DNA of 64,000 bases from Rhodobacteraceae bacterium EhC02 (GCA_001650895.1 LXYH01000023.1:1-64000), one strand, 5' to 3'. Positions 1 through 9,597 are shown, numbered from the stretch's first letter. Notes: generated by a model not told the origin, from the letters alone. Translations and numbers: made by a program.

Positions 1-111
1 ATTAGGACGCTAACCGGGTCAGTTCTCGGTGGAAATCAACACTGTCGGTGGTAAAGAAGCGGTAACGACATCCGTGCAATCTGATCCGAGACAGAAATTT
101 CGGAGAACCGG

Positions 112-1917
112 ATGTCCCTTGCGCCGTTGCCCATCAACAGCTCCAGATCGCTGCCCCTGCCTTCGGAGGGGCTGACAGCTGCACGTACAAGCGGTGATCC
201 CGCCCAGGGTTCGGCGCATCTCATCCTGGCGGATCTGCCCGATTTCGCTGAAATGATGACACATATCGGCAAGGGCGTGTCCGCGCCGATGGACCTTGAG
301 GGCAAGGAATGCTGTTCCGGCCCTGACCTGCAGGCGATAGCGGGAAAAAGCACTGCCTCAAAAGAGGATTCGCCGACTGACAGCACCCTTTCGGCAGCCG
401 AGGAACCGCTGATTGCAGCGGCATTTTCCGAAATGCATGGGGCTGCCACGCAAGATGTGCCCAGCGCGGATTCAAGCGACCCCGGTCTCGCTGTTCCGCA
501 GGTGGCTGAGGTTCCTGTCCAACCTGTGAAATCTGCACCATGGCACCCAAATCTGGCCGAAAATGCCGTATCAGAGAAGCATCTGAACCAATCCGGCCGT
601 GCGGAGGCCAGTCGACAGATGCTTGACGGTGATGAAGCTTCGATCGACCCCTTGGCTGTGGCGACGGTGCAGGGTGGTGCAACCAAGGTCAGGGACCGGG
701 TCATATCCTTGCAGGAATTCACCTTTGTCGACGGTGCGGCGCGGAACGGCTTGCCCAGCACGCCGCATGAAGATGCGACGCCGGCGCCATATCCTGTCAC
801 TGCCGCCGCACGAACCGAGGTCGATACTTTCCCCCGTGATGATCGCAACGCATCGCCTCGACCCAAAACAGAGACTGACTCGCCCCAGAAGATACAGCTG
901 ACAGCTGTCGCCGACCCAACCGGAACCGAGGAGCCTTCTTCACGTTCCCTATCCCGACGCGATTCGACAGTGGGGCAGCAGGAGGTGGCTTTGTCCCTGC
1001 AGAAGGGATCAAGCACCTTGCTGCAGCCCTCTGAAACGGGCGAAAGGACCATGGTCAGGCTCGATTCAGCCGCTCTGGCTTCACCGAAAGCGGCCTCATC
1101 CTGGCAAGGTGCGGTTTTAACGGTTGTGGGGTCGCAGGGCGCTGAAACCCAGGCGACAGCCAGCAACCGGGGCCGACCGCAAACTGCGCCGGGACCAGCG
1201 ACATCAATGGTGCCGGTGCAGCCAATACCGCCCGTGGCAATCGATGATCTGGCCCGGGACGCAGGGCGTGCAGAAATCCAGGTGCCGCCGCACCAGTCCG
1301 AAAGACCTGAAATGCAAAGGCACAAGCCGACTGTCCCCATTGTGGCGTCAGCACCAAGGATTCAGGATATGGCACCCTTTGGGGCAGTTCTGGCCGGGTA
1401 CCCCTTGGTGACCGGGGCAGCGGCCGTGGACGGGCACAAGACAGAGGAAACCCCAGAGGGCCTGTTGACAGCAGCCATCGGCCCCGCGGGTGCGGCGCCG
1501 CGTCCGGATGTGGCCATGCCGCGAATCGATTTGCCACGACATGTCGCGCAACAGGTTGCAGATGTGGCGACGCGTGCCGCCGATGGGCCGGTTGACCTGC
1601 ATCTGAACCCTGAGGAATTGGGGAAGGTGCGGATCAGCATGGCCATGGCCGACGGTGGAATAACCGTCACCATTCAGGCGGAACGGCCGGATACGCTCGA
1701 CCTGATGCGTCGGCACATAGATCAGCTTGCGCAGGAATTCCGCCATCTTGGATACGGGCTGATCAGTTTTTCCTTTGGCCAGCAGAATCAGGGGCAAGAC
1801 AATCAATCGAATGGCGGCCCCAATCAGGCCGCGTCGGCTGCACCGGAAGATCAGCCCGGGACCATCCTTTTGGATGGCGGGCAAGGCCAGAAAAATGGCC
1901 TCGACATGCGGATATAG
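112..1917 (+). CDS. fliK: Flagellar hook-length control protein FliK
   Basis: Probable FliK, the secreted molecular ruler that sets hook length and triggers the switch of export specificity in the flagellar type III apparatus. The 601-residue protein has a long, low-complexity, Pro/Ala/Thr-rich N-terminal part without recognisable domains, as is usual for FliK. A conserved C-terminal hook-length domain lies at about residues 490-565, with the family core LHLNPEELGKVRI followed by an amphipathic stretch ending in HLGYG. The tail is Gln/Asn/Gly-rich. ATG at 112 follows GGAGAA. It lies 9 bp before flgD, so the two are very likely co-transcribed. The family call rests on the C-terminal domain and the flgD neighbour; the N-terminal half would not identify it. 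Bases 1-111 hold no gene I can support. Confidence 0.88.
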   Translation: MSLAPLPINSSRSLPLPSEGLTAARTSGDPAQGSAHLILADLPDFAEMMTHIGKGVSAPMDLEGKECCSGPDLQAIAGKSTASKEDSPTDSTLSAAEEPLIAAAFSEMHGAATQDVPSADSSDPGLAVPQVAEVPVQPVKSAPWHPNLAENAVSEKHLNQSGRAEASRQMLDGDEASIDPLAVATVQGGATKVRDRVISLQEFTFVDGAARNGLPSTPHEDATPAPYPVTAAARTEVDTFPRDDRNASPRPKTETDSPQKIQLTAVADPTGTEEPSSRSLSRRDSTVGQQEVALSLQKGSSTLLQPSETGERTMVRLDSAALASPKAASSWQGAVLTVVGSQGAETQATASNRGRPQTAPGPATSMVPVQPIPPVAIDDLARDAGRAEIQVPPHQSERPEMQRHKPTVPIVASAPRIQDMAPFGAVLAGYPLVTGAAAVDGHKTEETPEGLLTAAIGPAGAAPRPDVAMPRIDLPRHVAQQVADVATRAADGPVDLHLNPEELGKVRISMAMADGGITVTIQAERPDTLDLMRRHIDQLAQEFRHLGYGLISFSFGQQNQGQDNQSNGGPNQAASAAPEDQPGTILLDGGQGQKNGLDMRI

Positions 1918-1926
1918 GGACTGAAA

Positions 1927-2580
1927 ATGACACCCATCGATACCATCGGCACACGCCCCACGGTGCAGGCTGCGCAATCGGCGCCGGCCCCTGTCATCAA
2001 CTCGGATTTTGAGACTTTCCTGAAGATGCTGACGACGCAGCTCAAGAACCAGGACCCTCTCAACCCTATCGAATCCTCCGATTTCGCAGTGCAGCTCGCG
2101 ACCTTTTCGTCGGTGGAACAACAGGTCATGACAAATGATCTCTTGACCGGGCTGTCGGGCCAGATGGGTCAGATGGGCATGGCGCAACTGGCCTCCTGGG
2201 TCGGGATGGAAGCGCGCGCGCCAATGCCGGCCCGGTTCGATGGCTTTCCCGTCAGCGTCTACCCGACGGTGTCGCGGACGGCTGATGCGGCCCGTATCGT
2301 CATTCGCGACGCGCAGGGTTCGGTTGTCGAAAGCCTTCCCCTGTCACCGGATCAGCAGATGTTCGAATGGACGGGCCGCGACGCCGCAGGTCAGTTCTTT
2401 CCGTCCGGGCTCTATGCTTTCGAGGTTGAAAACTACAGTGCTGGCGACCTGACCAGCACCACCACCGCAGAGGTTTATCATCGCATCGAAGAGGCGCGGC
2501 TTGATGCGGGCCGCACCATCCTTGTCATGGAAGGGGGCGCCAGTATCGACGCGGCACAGGTCAAGGCCTTGCGCAATTGA
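1927..2580 (+). CDS. flgD: Flagellar hook capping protein FlgD
   Basis: FlgD, the scaffold cap on the growing hook that lets FlgE subunits polymerise. The protein has 217 residues, normal for the family. The N-terminal signature FLKMLTTQLKNQDPLNPI (about residues 30-48) is the most conserved FlgD segment and is followed by the SSDFAVQLATFSSVEQQ region. The C-terminal half contains the FlgD Ig-like/Tudor part, with FEWTGRDAAGQFFPSG. Translation starts 9 bp after the fliK stop, so the pair forms the end of a flagellar operon that continues to the left of the window. The sequence shows no signal peptide, as expected for a type III export substrate. Confidence 0.95.
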   Translation: MTPIDTIGTRPTVQAAQSAPAPVINSDFETFLKMLTTQLKNQDPLNPIESSDFAVQLATFSSVEQQVMTNDLLTGLSGQMGQMGMAQLASWVGMEARAPMPARFDGFPVSVYPTVSRTADAARIVIRDAQGSVVESLPLSPDQQMFEWTGRDAAGQFFPSGLYAFEVENYSAGDLTSTTTAEVYHRIEEARLDAGRTILVMEGGASIDAAQVKALRN

Positions 2581-2712
2581 GATTGCCTTGATCTTTTCTG
2601 GGCTTTCGCGGAAGGACAGTCTAGGTCACGACAAGCATATCGACCCGACATATCCCGGACCCGGGGTCGCGATTGTGCGAAGTGATGAAAACCCTGGCGG
2701 ACTTCGGCGCGC

Positions 2713-3648
2713 ATGCCTGATCATTCACAGTCTCGGAACATGCCGCCGCCCGCACTTGTCACGGAACTGATCCGCACCGGCCAGATCCTGCCGGATCAAG
2801 GATGGACTGTCCTGCTTGGCGGTCGAACCAACCAGATATGGAAGGTCGAGGATCCGAGGGGCGCGCGTGTGGTGAAACGCTATGTCAGGGCCGCAGGGAC
2901 GCCGCTGTTCCGCAATGACCCGTCCGCAGAACTGCGCGTTCTTGCTGCTCTGCGCGCGACCGGTCTGGCGCCCCGGGCGCTGTGTGAGGCCGGAACACCT
3001 GCCGACCCGGTTCTTGTCTATGTTCATCAGGCCGGACAGGTTTGGCGCGAAGGTCCCCAAAGGGTGGCAAGAACCCTCAAGGCGCTGCATGAACAACCCG
3101 TCACAAAGGATTTGACGGATTTGCCCGCGGCGCCGGACGGATCTGATGCGCTGGCCCAGCAGGCACTGGCGATGCTGGCAGATCTGCCCGTGTCGCAGGC
3201 GGCGCGGCTTCCGCAACCTGCGCCGATCCTGCATGTGCCCCCCTCGCGCGTGCGGTGCCTGCTGCATGGTGATCCGGTGCCGGACAATCTTGTCTGTCCC
3301 GCCGATGATCCCGCGGCGCCGCCTGTCCTGATCGACTGGCAATGCCCGGCCCTGGGTGACCCCGTTCTTGATCTGGCCATATTCCTGTCGCCGGCGATGC
3401 AACAGATCGCGCGCGGTTGGCCATTGTCAGCGGACGAAAGACGTCTTTTCCTGAGGGCATATGACGATCCGGCGACCGAGCAGCGGTTGCATGCCCTGCA
3501 ACCCGTTCTGCATTGGCGCATGGCGGCCTATTGCCTGTGGAAAATGCATCAGGACAGGCCCGATTTGGCCTATGGTCCCGCCCTTGCGGCAGAATTGGCG
3601 GCGCTGCAGGGTCTTGCGAACCAGCCGATCAGGCCAGAAAAACCATAG
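2713..3648 (+). CDS. Phosphotransferase family protein (APH/choline-kinase fold)
   Basis: A 311-residue protein of the aminoglycoside phosphotransferase/choline-kinase superfamily. The catalytic loop reads HGDPVPDN (about residues 185-192), and the Mg-binding stretch is IDWQCPALGDPVLDLA (from about residue 207). The N-terminal lobe has a plausible ATP-binding Lys in RVVKRYV. The substrate cannot be read from the sequence; members act on choline, sugars, lipids or small metabolites as well as drugs, so this is not a resistance call. ATG at 2713 has no good ribosome-binding site, and ATG 2740 (MPPPALVTEL) is an alternative start. The 3' end overlaps the 3' end of the convergent ubiB by 20 bp. 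The 132 bp between flgD and this gene shows no clear terminator. Confidence 0.8.
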   Translation: MPDHSQSRNMPPPALVTELIRTGQILPDQGWTVLLGGRTNQIWKVEDPRGARVVKRYVRAAGTPLFRNDPSAELRVLAALRATGLAPRALCEAGTPADPVLVYVHQAGQVWREGPQRVARTLKALHEQPVTKDLTDLPAAPDGSDALAQQALAMLADLPVSQAARLPQPAPILHVPPSRVRCLLHGDPVPDNLVCPADDPAAPPVLIDWQCPALGDPVLDLAIFLSPAMQQIARGWPLSADERRLFLRAYDDPATEQRLHALQPVLHWRMAAYCLWKMHQDRPDLAYGPALAAELAALQGLANQPIRPEKP

Positions 3649-5164
3649 CGGCGATCGTCCCGCCTGCGCCCGTCACCGCCCCCAGACCAATCCAGAGCAG
3701 GGGGGCCCAGCGGTTCGGGCGCGGTTCGGCATCGCCGGCCGTGGCCTGCCGGATCAATGCGGCCTCCACGAGGCCCGGCAACCTTGGACCGAAACGCGCC
3801 ATCACCTGCGCGGTCTTTCCCAGATCACGCAGCACGGCGCGCGGGCCGATGCTCTGCTTGATGTAGTCCTCGACGATCGGTTTCGCGACCTGCCAGATGT
3901 TGATCTGCGGATAAAGGCTGCGGGCCACGCCTTCGACCACCACCATTGTGCGCTGCAGCAGGATCAGTTCTGTCCGCGTTTCCATGCCGAAACGTTCTGT
4001 TACATCAAACAGATAGCTCAGCAGCCGCCCCATCGAGATCTGGGTGGCGTCCATCCCGAAGATCGGCTCTCCCACCGCGCGCAGGGCGCGGGCGAATTCA
4101 TCCACATCACGATTCGCAGGCACATAGCCCGCTTCGAAATGCACTTCGGCCACGCGCTTGTAGTCCTTGCGGATAAAGCCGAACAGGATCTCGGCATAGA
4201 CGCGGCGGGTATACTCGTCGATATGGCCCATGATCCCGAAGTCATAGGCGATGATATCGCCATTCGCCGCGATCTTCAGGTTCCCCTGGTGCATGTCCGC
4301 ATGGAAAAACCCGTCGCGCAAAGCGTGGTTGAGAAAGAGTTGCAGCACCCGTTCGCCCAGCACGCGCCGGTCATGCCCGGCCGCATCTATGGCGGCATTG
4401 TCGCCCAATGGGACACCTTCGACCCAGGTCATCGTCATCACGCGACGGCCCGAGAACATCCACTGGATTTCAGGCAATCCAAAACCCGCATCCGACGCAG
4501 TATTCGCCGCGAATTCCGAGGCTGAAGAGCTTTCAAGCCGCAGGTCAAGCTCTCCAAGGACCACGCCCTCGAAATGGGTGATCACATCGGTGGGGCGCAG
4601 ACGCCGCGAGGCAGGCGACAGGAATTCGATCATCCCGGCTGCGAAATAGAATGCGTCGATATCCTTGCGGAAGGCGCGTTCGATCCCCGGCCGCAGGACC
4701 TTGACGGCCACATCCTCGCCGGTGTCGCGCAAGCGGGCGCGATGCACCTGCGCGATCGAGGCGGCGGCAACGGGTGGCCCGAATTCGGAAAACACCTCGT
4801 CCACGGGCAGTTCAAGTTCCGCCTCGACGCTGGCCTTGGCCTGTTCGATCGAAAAGGGCGGCAGCTTGTCCTGCAGCACGCGCAACTGCACGGCCAGTTC
4901 GTCGCCCACCACATCCGGGCGTGTCGACAGGACCTGTCCGAACTTGATGTAGGCCGGGCCCAGCGCCGTCAGGGCACGGGTTGCGGGTGGCATGGTGACA
5001 TCGCCCTTGATGCCCAGCCAGCGGAACGGCCAGACCATGCCGCGCAACACGATCCGCACCAATCGCGGCGCGCTCAAGGCGTCCAGCACAACCTCCATCG
5101 CGCCGGTCCGCTCAAGCGTGGCACCGGTGCGGATCAGGCGCCAGATGTTGTGAGGTCCGCGCAT
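3629..5164 (-). CDS. ubiB: 2-polyprenylphenol 6-hydroxylase accessory kinase-like protein UbiB
   Basis: UbiB of the ABC1/ADCK/UbiB atypical kinase family, required for ubiquinone biosynthesis. The enzyme class name (hydroxylase) is historical; the family is an ATPase/kinase-like membrane-associated accessory protein. The 511-residue protein shows the family KxGQ region (KFGQVLSTRPDVV), the Ala-rich nucleotide loop (AAASIAQVHRA), and the HADMHQGNL and YDFGIMG motifs corresponding to the catalytic and metal-binding loops. A hydrophobic segment at the extreme C-terminus (LGAVTGAGGTIAAMVFLA) fits a membrane anchor. It begins one base after the ubiE stop, and both are read leftward as a quinone operon. 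Confidence 0.95.
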   Translation of the reverse strand: MRGPHNIWRLIRTGATLERTGAMEVVLDALSAPRLVRIVLRGMVWPFRWLGIKGDVTMPPATRALTALGPAYIKFGQVLSTRPDVVGDELAVQLRVLQDKLPPFSIEQAKASVEAELELPVDEVFSEFGPPVAAASIAQVHRARLRDTGEDVAVKVLRPGIERAFRKDIDAFYFAAGMIEFLSPASRRLRPTDVITHFEGVVLGELDLRLESSSASEFAANTASDAGFGLPEIQWMFSGRRVMTMTWVEGVPLGDNAAIDAAGHDRRVLGERVLQLFLNHALRDGFFHADMHQGNLKIAANGDIIAYDFGIMGHIDEYTRRVYAEILFGFIRKDYKRVAEVHFEAGYVPANRDVDEFARALRAVGEPIFGMDATQISMGRLLSYLFDVTERFGMETRTELILLQRTMVVVEGVARSLYPQINIWQVAKPIVEDYIKQSIGPRAVLRDLGKTAQVMARFGPRLPGLVEAALIRQATAGDAEPRPNRWAPLLWIGLGAVTGAGGTIAAMVFLA

Positions 5165-5165
5165 C

Positions 5166-5918
5166 TCAGATCTTCCAGCCGGAATGCAGGGCGGCGATCC
5201 CCAGGCTCAGGTTGCGGTATTTGGCCTGCTCGAATCCGGCAGTGCGCACCATGCCAAGAAATGTCTCTTGGTCAGGAAACTTCCGAATGGATTCAACAAG
5301 ATACTGATAGCTGTCGCGATCGTTCGCAATGATCTTGCCCATCGTCGGGATCACGTTGAAGGAATAGCGGTCATAGGCCCATTGCATGGCCGGATTCGGG
5401 ATCTGGCTGAATTCCAGCACCATCAGCCGTCCGCCCGGCTTGAGAACGCGGTACGCCTCGTTCAGGGCCTCCTGCGGGCGGGTCACGTTCCGGATGCCAA
5501 AGGAAATCGTGTAGACGTCGAAGGTGTTGTCCTCGAAGGGCAGCGCCATCGCATCGCCGACGACCCAATCCAGCATCCCGGCCATCTGCTCGGCCTCGGC
5601 GCGCTTGCGACCTTCGATCAGCATCGGTTCGGTCAGGTCCAGCACCGTGGCATGGGCATATCCGGCGCGCTTGAGATAGCGAAAGCTGATGTCGCCCGTA
5701 CCGCCCGCCACATCCAGCAGCCTAGTGCCGGCGCGCGGGGCCAGCCAATCCATCATCGCATCTTTCCAGATACGGTGGATGCCCATGGACATCACATCGT
5801 TCATCACATCGTATTTCGACGCGACAGAGCCGAAAACGCCGCGGACACGCCCGGCCTTTTCCGACTCCGGGACATCCTGAAACCCGAAATGCGTTGTTCT
5901 GTTGTCTTGCTCGTCCAT
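5166..5918 (-). CDS. ubiE: Ubiquinone/menaquinone C-methyltransferase UbiE
   Basis: SAM-dependent class I methyltransferase that performs the C-methylation step of ubiquinone biosynthesis on the demethoxy-benzoquinol ring. The protein has 250 residues, the usual length. Motif I is [13 protein letters not shown]; the family signatures FGIRNVT and [16 protein letters not shown] follow. The N-terminus [12 protein letters not shown] and the segment [17 protein letters not shown] are typical of alphaproteobacterial UbiE. It is upstream of and nearly abuts ubiB on the minus strand, and is divergent from mutM across a 108-bp interval that must hold both promoters. Confidence 0.96.
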   Translation of the reverse strand: MDEQDNRTTHFGFQDVPESEKAGRVRGVFGSVASKYDVMNDVMSMGIHRIWKDAMMDWLAPRAGTRLLDVAGGTGDISFRYLKRAGYAHATVLDLTEPMLIEGRKRAEAEQMAGMLDWVVGDAMALPFEDNTFDVYTISFGIRNVTRPQEALNEAYRVLKPGGRLMVLEFSQIPNPAMQWAYDRYSFNVIPTMGKIIANDRDSYQYLVESIRKFPDQETFLGMVRTAGFEQAKYRNLSLGIAALHSGWKI

Positions 5919-6026
5919 CTGGCCTTGCCGTTCCTTGTTCTCATCCTTCTTATAGGGCGCGGGCAGGGGGCTGCAATGCGCCCCTTGTCGCGTTCATCGT
6001 CGCAGTCATGCCCATAAGGTCGCCCC

Positions 6027-6878
6027 ATGCCCGAATTGCCCGAGGTTGAAACCGTCCGCCGTGGCCTTGCCCCGGTGATGGAAGGGCAGGTGATCGCAGA
6101 GGCGCGTGTGAACCGCCCGGATCTGCGCTGGCCATTCCCCCCCGGCATGGCGGCGCGTCTGACAGGTCGCCGGGTGCTGCGGCTGCGGCGCCGGTCGAAA
6201 TACATCCTGGCCGATCTTGATAGTGGCGAGACCCTTTTGATCCACCTCGGCATGTCGGGGCGGATGCTGGTCTCGGGCGATCCGCTGGGGCGCTTCGTGC
6301 ATGATCACCCGGCGGCGGAAAAACACGATCACGTCGTGCTCGACATGGACAATGGCGCGCGCATCACCTTCAACGATCCGCGCCGTTTCGGCGCGATGGA
6401 CCTGCTTGAGACCGCCACGGCAGAGCAGCACAAACTGCTGGCGCTGATCGGGCCGGAACCCCTGGGCAACGATTTCAGCGAGCCCTACCTGGTCGCGGCC
6501 TTCAAGGGGCGCAACACGCCGGTGAAATCCGCGCTTCTGGATCAGCGGATCGTGGCGGGTCTGGGCAACATCTATGTCTGCGAGGCGCTGTTCCGGTCGC
6601 GTATCTCGCCGCGTCGCAAGGCAGGGCAGATTGCCGCAACCCGTGTTGCCGCACTGGTTCCGATCATCCGTCAGGTGCTGGCCGAGGCGATCGAGGCGGG
6701 CGGCTCCTCCTTGCGTGATTTCCGGCAGGCCGATGGCGAACTGGGCTATTTCCAGCACAGCTTCGATGCCTATGGCCGCGAAGGCGAACCCTGCCGCGCG
6801 GCTGGCTGTACGGCGACCATCGCGCGCATCGTGCAATCGGGGCGGTCGACCTTCTATTGTCCCCAATGCCAAAGATAA
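6027..6878 (+). CDS. mutM: Formamidopyrimidine-DNA glycosylase (Fpg/MutM)
   Basis: Bifunctional DNA glycosylase/AP lyase that removes 8-oxoguanine and formamidopyrimidines. The protein has 283 residues. After Met removal the N-terminus is [13 protein letters not shown], giving the catalytic Pro and adjacent Glu. The conserved Lys of the beta-lobe lies in [11 protein letters not shown], and the H2TH region in [17 protein letters not shown]. The C-terminal zinc finger has four Cys (C-x4-C ... C-x2-C, ending YCPQCQR). Nothing essential is missing. It is divergent from ubiE and followed 64 bp later by an enoyl-CoA hydratase gene on the same strand. Confidence 0.97.
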   Translation: MPELPEVETVRRGLAPVMEGQVIAEARVNRPDLRWPFPPGMAARLTGRRVLRLRRRSKYILADLDSGETLLIHLGMSGRMLVSGDPLGRFVHDHPAAEKHDHVVLDMDNGARITFNDPRRFGAMDLLETATAEQHKLLALIGPEPLGNDFSEPYLVAAFKGRNTPVKSALLDQRIVAGLGNIYVCEALFRSRISPRRKAGQIAATRVAALVPIIRQVLAEAIEAGGSSLRDFRQADGELGYFQHSFDAYGREGEPCRAAGCTATIARIVQSGRSTFYCPQCQR

Positions 6879-6942
6879 CTTGATCCGCGCGACCAAGCTG
6901 ATACTCAATCGGGTCTGTCGAAAACAAGCGAAAGCAGAATTC

Positions 6943-7719
6943 ATGGCCTATGAGACGATCATCGTCGAAGTAGAAGACCACGTCGCCCTTATCACGCTCA
7001 ACCGCCCGCAGGCCCTGAACGCGCTGAACGACCAGCTGCTGCGCGAGCTTGCGGATGCGCTGACCGGGTGCCAGAACAATGACAAGGTGCGCTGCATCGT
7101 CATCACCGGTTCGGAAAAGGCCTTTGCCGCCGGGGCCGACATCAAGATGATGGCCGAGAAATCCTTTGTGGATGTCTTTGCGGATGACCTCTTCACGCCT
7201 GAAAGCGAACAGATCCTGCGCGTGCGCAAGCCGATCATCGCGGCCGTGTCCGGTTATGCGCTGGGCGGCGGGTGCGAACTGGCGATGATGTGCGATTTCA
7301 TCATTGCCTCCGACACCGCCAAGTTCGGCCAGCCCGAGATCAACCTGGGCGTCGTTGCGGGCCTTGGCGGCACGCAGCGCCTGACCCGCGCGATCGGCAA
7401 GGCCAAGGCGATGGACATGAACCTGACCGGCCGCTTCATGGATGCCGAAGAGGCCGAGCGTTCGGGCCTCGTGTCGCGCGTCGTGCCCGCCAAGAAGCTG
7501 ATGGAAGAGGCGATGGGCGCGGCCCAGAAGATCGCAGAGAAAAGCATGATCACCGTCATGGTCGTCAAGGAAGCGGTGAACCGCTCGTTCGAGACGACCC
7601 TGCGCGAAGGCCTGCTGTTCGAACGCCGCGTGTTCCATTCGCTCTTTGCCAGCGAAGACCAGAAAGAAGGCATGGCCGCCTTCATGGAAAAGCGCACACC
7701 GCAGTTCCGCGATCGCTAA
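6943..7719 (+). CDS. Enoyl-CoA hydratase (crotonase family)
   Basis: 258-residue crotonase-fold hydratase that adds water across trans-2-enoyl-CoA in fatty-acid beta-oxidation and related acyl-CoA pathways. The N-terminal hallmark is [15 protein letters not shown]. The first oxyanion-hole region is [11 protein letters not shown], and the second, [18 protein letters not shown], carries the first catalytic Glu position; the second Glu lies in [20 protein letters not shown]. Reading upstream in frame gives non-homologous residues, so I start at [11 protein letters not shown] strong terminator follows. The position just upstream of the rpsT-dnaA block is common in Rhodobacterales; here a methyltransferase gene lies between. 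Confidence 0.93.
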   Translation: MAYETIIVEVEDHVALITLNRPQALNALNDQLLRELADALTGCQNNDKVRCIVITGSEKAFAAGADIKMMAEKSFVDVFADDLFTPESEQILRVRKPIIAAVSGYALGGGCELAMMCDFIIASDTAKFGQPEINLGVVAGLGGTQRLTRAIGKAKAMDMNLTGRFMDAEEAERSGLVSRVVPAKKLMEEAMGAAQKIAEKSMITVMVVKEAVNRSFETTLREGLLFERRVFHSLFASEDQKEGMAAFMEKRTPQFRDR

Positions 7720-7735
7720 GACCTGCCAGAATCGG

Positions 7736-7765
7736 AAAAAGGGGCGGCTGGACCGCCCCTTTTTT
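7736..7765 (+). terminator. Rho-independent terminator after enoyl-CoA hydratase gene
   Basis: Stem GGGGCGG (7741-7747) and CCGCCCC (7753-7759), with loop CTGGA, is flanked by AAAAA on the left and TTTTTT on the right. This makes a canonical intrinsic terminator 17 bp past the stop codon. It separates the hydratase transcript from the downstream methyltransferase gene. Confidence 0.9.
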
Positions 7766-7844
7766 CATGCAACCTGCGGTATTGCCTTGGCTCTTGCGCG
7801 CCACTACCTTGAACACAGTTTGGTTTGGTACATGGTGGCAGGGT

Positions 7845-9437
7845 ATGGGCAATCACCTTTATTACGGTGACAACCTCAAGGTATTGCGCGAATCCATCAA
7901 GGATTCATCGGTCGATCTGATCTATCTCGATCCGCCCTTCAATTCGAACGCCTCTTACAACGTGTTGTTCAAGGGGCCGCAGGGTAACGACAGCACCGCG
8001 CAGATCGAGGCGTTTGACGATACATGGCAATGGGGCGAAGAGGCCGAGACCGCCTTTGCCGAGGTGCTGCGCTCCCCCAACGGTGCCGCCGCCGAGATGC
8101 TGCGCGCCATGCGCGCCTTTCTGGGCGAGAATGCGATGATGGCCTATCTGGCCATGATGGCCGTGCGGATGCTGGAACTGCACCGCGTGCTGAAACCCAC
8201 CGGATCGCTCTACCTGCACTGCGATACTACAGCGAGCCACTACCTCAAGATTCTGCTGGATGCGGTGTTTGGCCCGCAAAACTATGGAAACGAGATATCT
8301 TGGGTTAGATCGCAGCCTAAGTCTCACAACAGCAGAAACTTTGCCAAATCCCGCGATATCATTCTCAGATATACAAAAAGCGGAAACGCATTCTTCCGAA
8401 AAGTTTTCAAAGCGCATGACCAAGCATACTTGGAGAAATTCTATCGGTTCTCTGAGCCTGATGGTCGACGTTACCAATTGGGTGACTTGACCAATCCAAA
8501 CAAGAACCGTCCGAACCTAACCTATGAGTTCTTAGGCGTTCATCGGGTTTGGAGATGGACTAAAGAACGAATGCAGGCCGCATATGAAGCGGGCATGATC
8601 GTTCAGTCTTCTCCCGGTTCAATTCCAAGAGTTAAGAGATATCTTGATGATCTCGAAGGAACTGCGGTTGATGATAATTGGTCGGATATCGAACATTTGC
8701 ATGGTTCAAACCGCGAAACCCTCGGCTACCCCACCCAGAAACCTGTCGCCTTGCTGGAACGTATCCTCAACGCCTCCTCCAATCCCGGCGATGTGGTGCT
8801 TGATCCCTTCTGCGGCTGCGGCACCACGGTCCATGCGGCGCAGAAACTTGGGCGGCAATGGATCGGGATCGATGTTACCCATCTGGCCATCGGCCTGATC
8901 GAAAAACGCCTGCGCGATGCCTTTGAAGATGTCGCCTTCACCACCCACGGTGTGCCCACCGATCTGGGCGGCGCTAGGGCCCTGGCCGAGGCCGACAAGC
9001 ATGAATTCGAAAAATGGGCCCTGTCCCTGATCGACGCGACCCCCGGCAACATGGGCAAGAAGGGTGCGGATGGCGGTTTTGACGGCAACAAGTATTTCGG
9101 CAAATCGAACCGTGCCATCGTATCGGTCAAGGGCGGTAGGAACGTCGGGGTCGGCATGGTGCGCGATCTGGATTCGGTCACAACCCGCCTCAAGGCCGAT
9201 GTCGGCATCCTGCTGACGCTCGAACCACCCACCAAACCCATGCAGGCCGAAGCCGCCGCCGCCGGCCATTTCGAACTTGATGGCTTCTCTGCCGTCCCCC
9301 GCCTTCAGATCGTCACCATCGACGAGGCGCTGAAACTGCGCGACCGCTCCATTCGCCTGCCCGCGATGCGCGCCGACATGTTCCGCAAGGCTGCCCGTGA
9401 AGGCGACGGCGGGCGGCAGGCTAGTCTGGACCTCTGA
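7845..9437 (+). CDS. Solitary beta-class DNA methyltransferase with probable fused PD-(D/E)xK-like C-terminal domain
   Basis: 530-residue amino-methyltransferase. Motif IV is near the N-terminus (LDPPFNSN, residues 28-35). The SAM-binding motif I comes late (DPFCGCGTT from about residue 320), then GIDVTHLAIGLIEKRL. This order is the beta-group, typical of type III Mod and adenine/cytosine-N4 enzymes. The middle, about residues 146-290 (the expected target-recognition domain), is encoded by DNA of about 45% GC by my count, against about 62% in the sample counted just downstream. The C-terminal 140 residues contain FEKWALSLID, then GADGGFDG (407-414) and AIVSVKGG with K429. This pattern resembles a Mrr/PD-(D/E)xK nuclease core, with Ser before the Lys in place of the usual acidic residue or Gln. 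No separate restriction gene is adjacent. Start chosen at MGNHLYYGDN; upstream in-frame sequence overlaps the terminator. It is not CcrM-like in length or N-terminus. Confidence 0.85.
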   Translation: MGNHLYYGDNLKVLRESIKDSSVDLIYLDPPFNSNASYNVLFKGPQGNDSTAQIEAFDDTWQWGEEAETAFAEVLRSPNGAAAEMLRAMRAFLGENAMMAYLAMMAVRMLELHRVLKPTGSLYLHCDTTASHYLKILLDAVFGPQNYGNEISWVRSQPKSHNSRNFAKSRDIILRYTKSGNAFFRKVFKAHDQAYLEKFYRFSEPDGRRYQLGDLTNPNKNRPNLTYEFLGVHRVWRWTKERMQAAYEAGMIVQSSPGSIPRVKRYLDDLEGTAVDDNWSDIEHLHGSNRETLGYPTQKPVALLERILNASSNPGDVVLDPFCGCGTTVHAAQKLGRQWIGIDVTHLAIGLIEKRLRDAFEDVAFTTHGVPTDLGGARALAEADKHEFEKWALSLIDATPGNMGKKGADGGFDGNKYFGKSNRAIVSVKGGRNVGVGMVRDLDSVTTRLKADVGILLTLEPPTKPMQAEAAAAGHFELDGFSAVPRLQIVTIDEALKLRDRSIRLPAMRADMFRKAAREGDGGRQASLDL

Positions 9438-9597
9438 TGCCTTGTATTTTTGCGGTTTCCAAGCGGTGCGAAATCCCGTAAGGACGCCGCTACATGCGCG
9501 TGAGACCCGCTCTGGTCAGAATCAGCCGGTTGATGAAACCCGGTCCGGGCCTTTTGCGCGATAGATATTCAACTGACCCGGAAAGTGGGAAAACATC

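Noticed and set aside
2713-3648. Aminoglycoside resistance phosphotransferase
   Set aside because: Only the general APH/choline-kinase catalytic motifs are present; there is no mobile element and no specific aminoglycoside-family signature.
7845-9437. CcrM-type GANTC methyltransferase
   Set aside because: It is much longer than CcrM, has a different N-terminus and a long central insert, and carries a nuclease-like tail; the recognition motif cannot be assumed.
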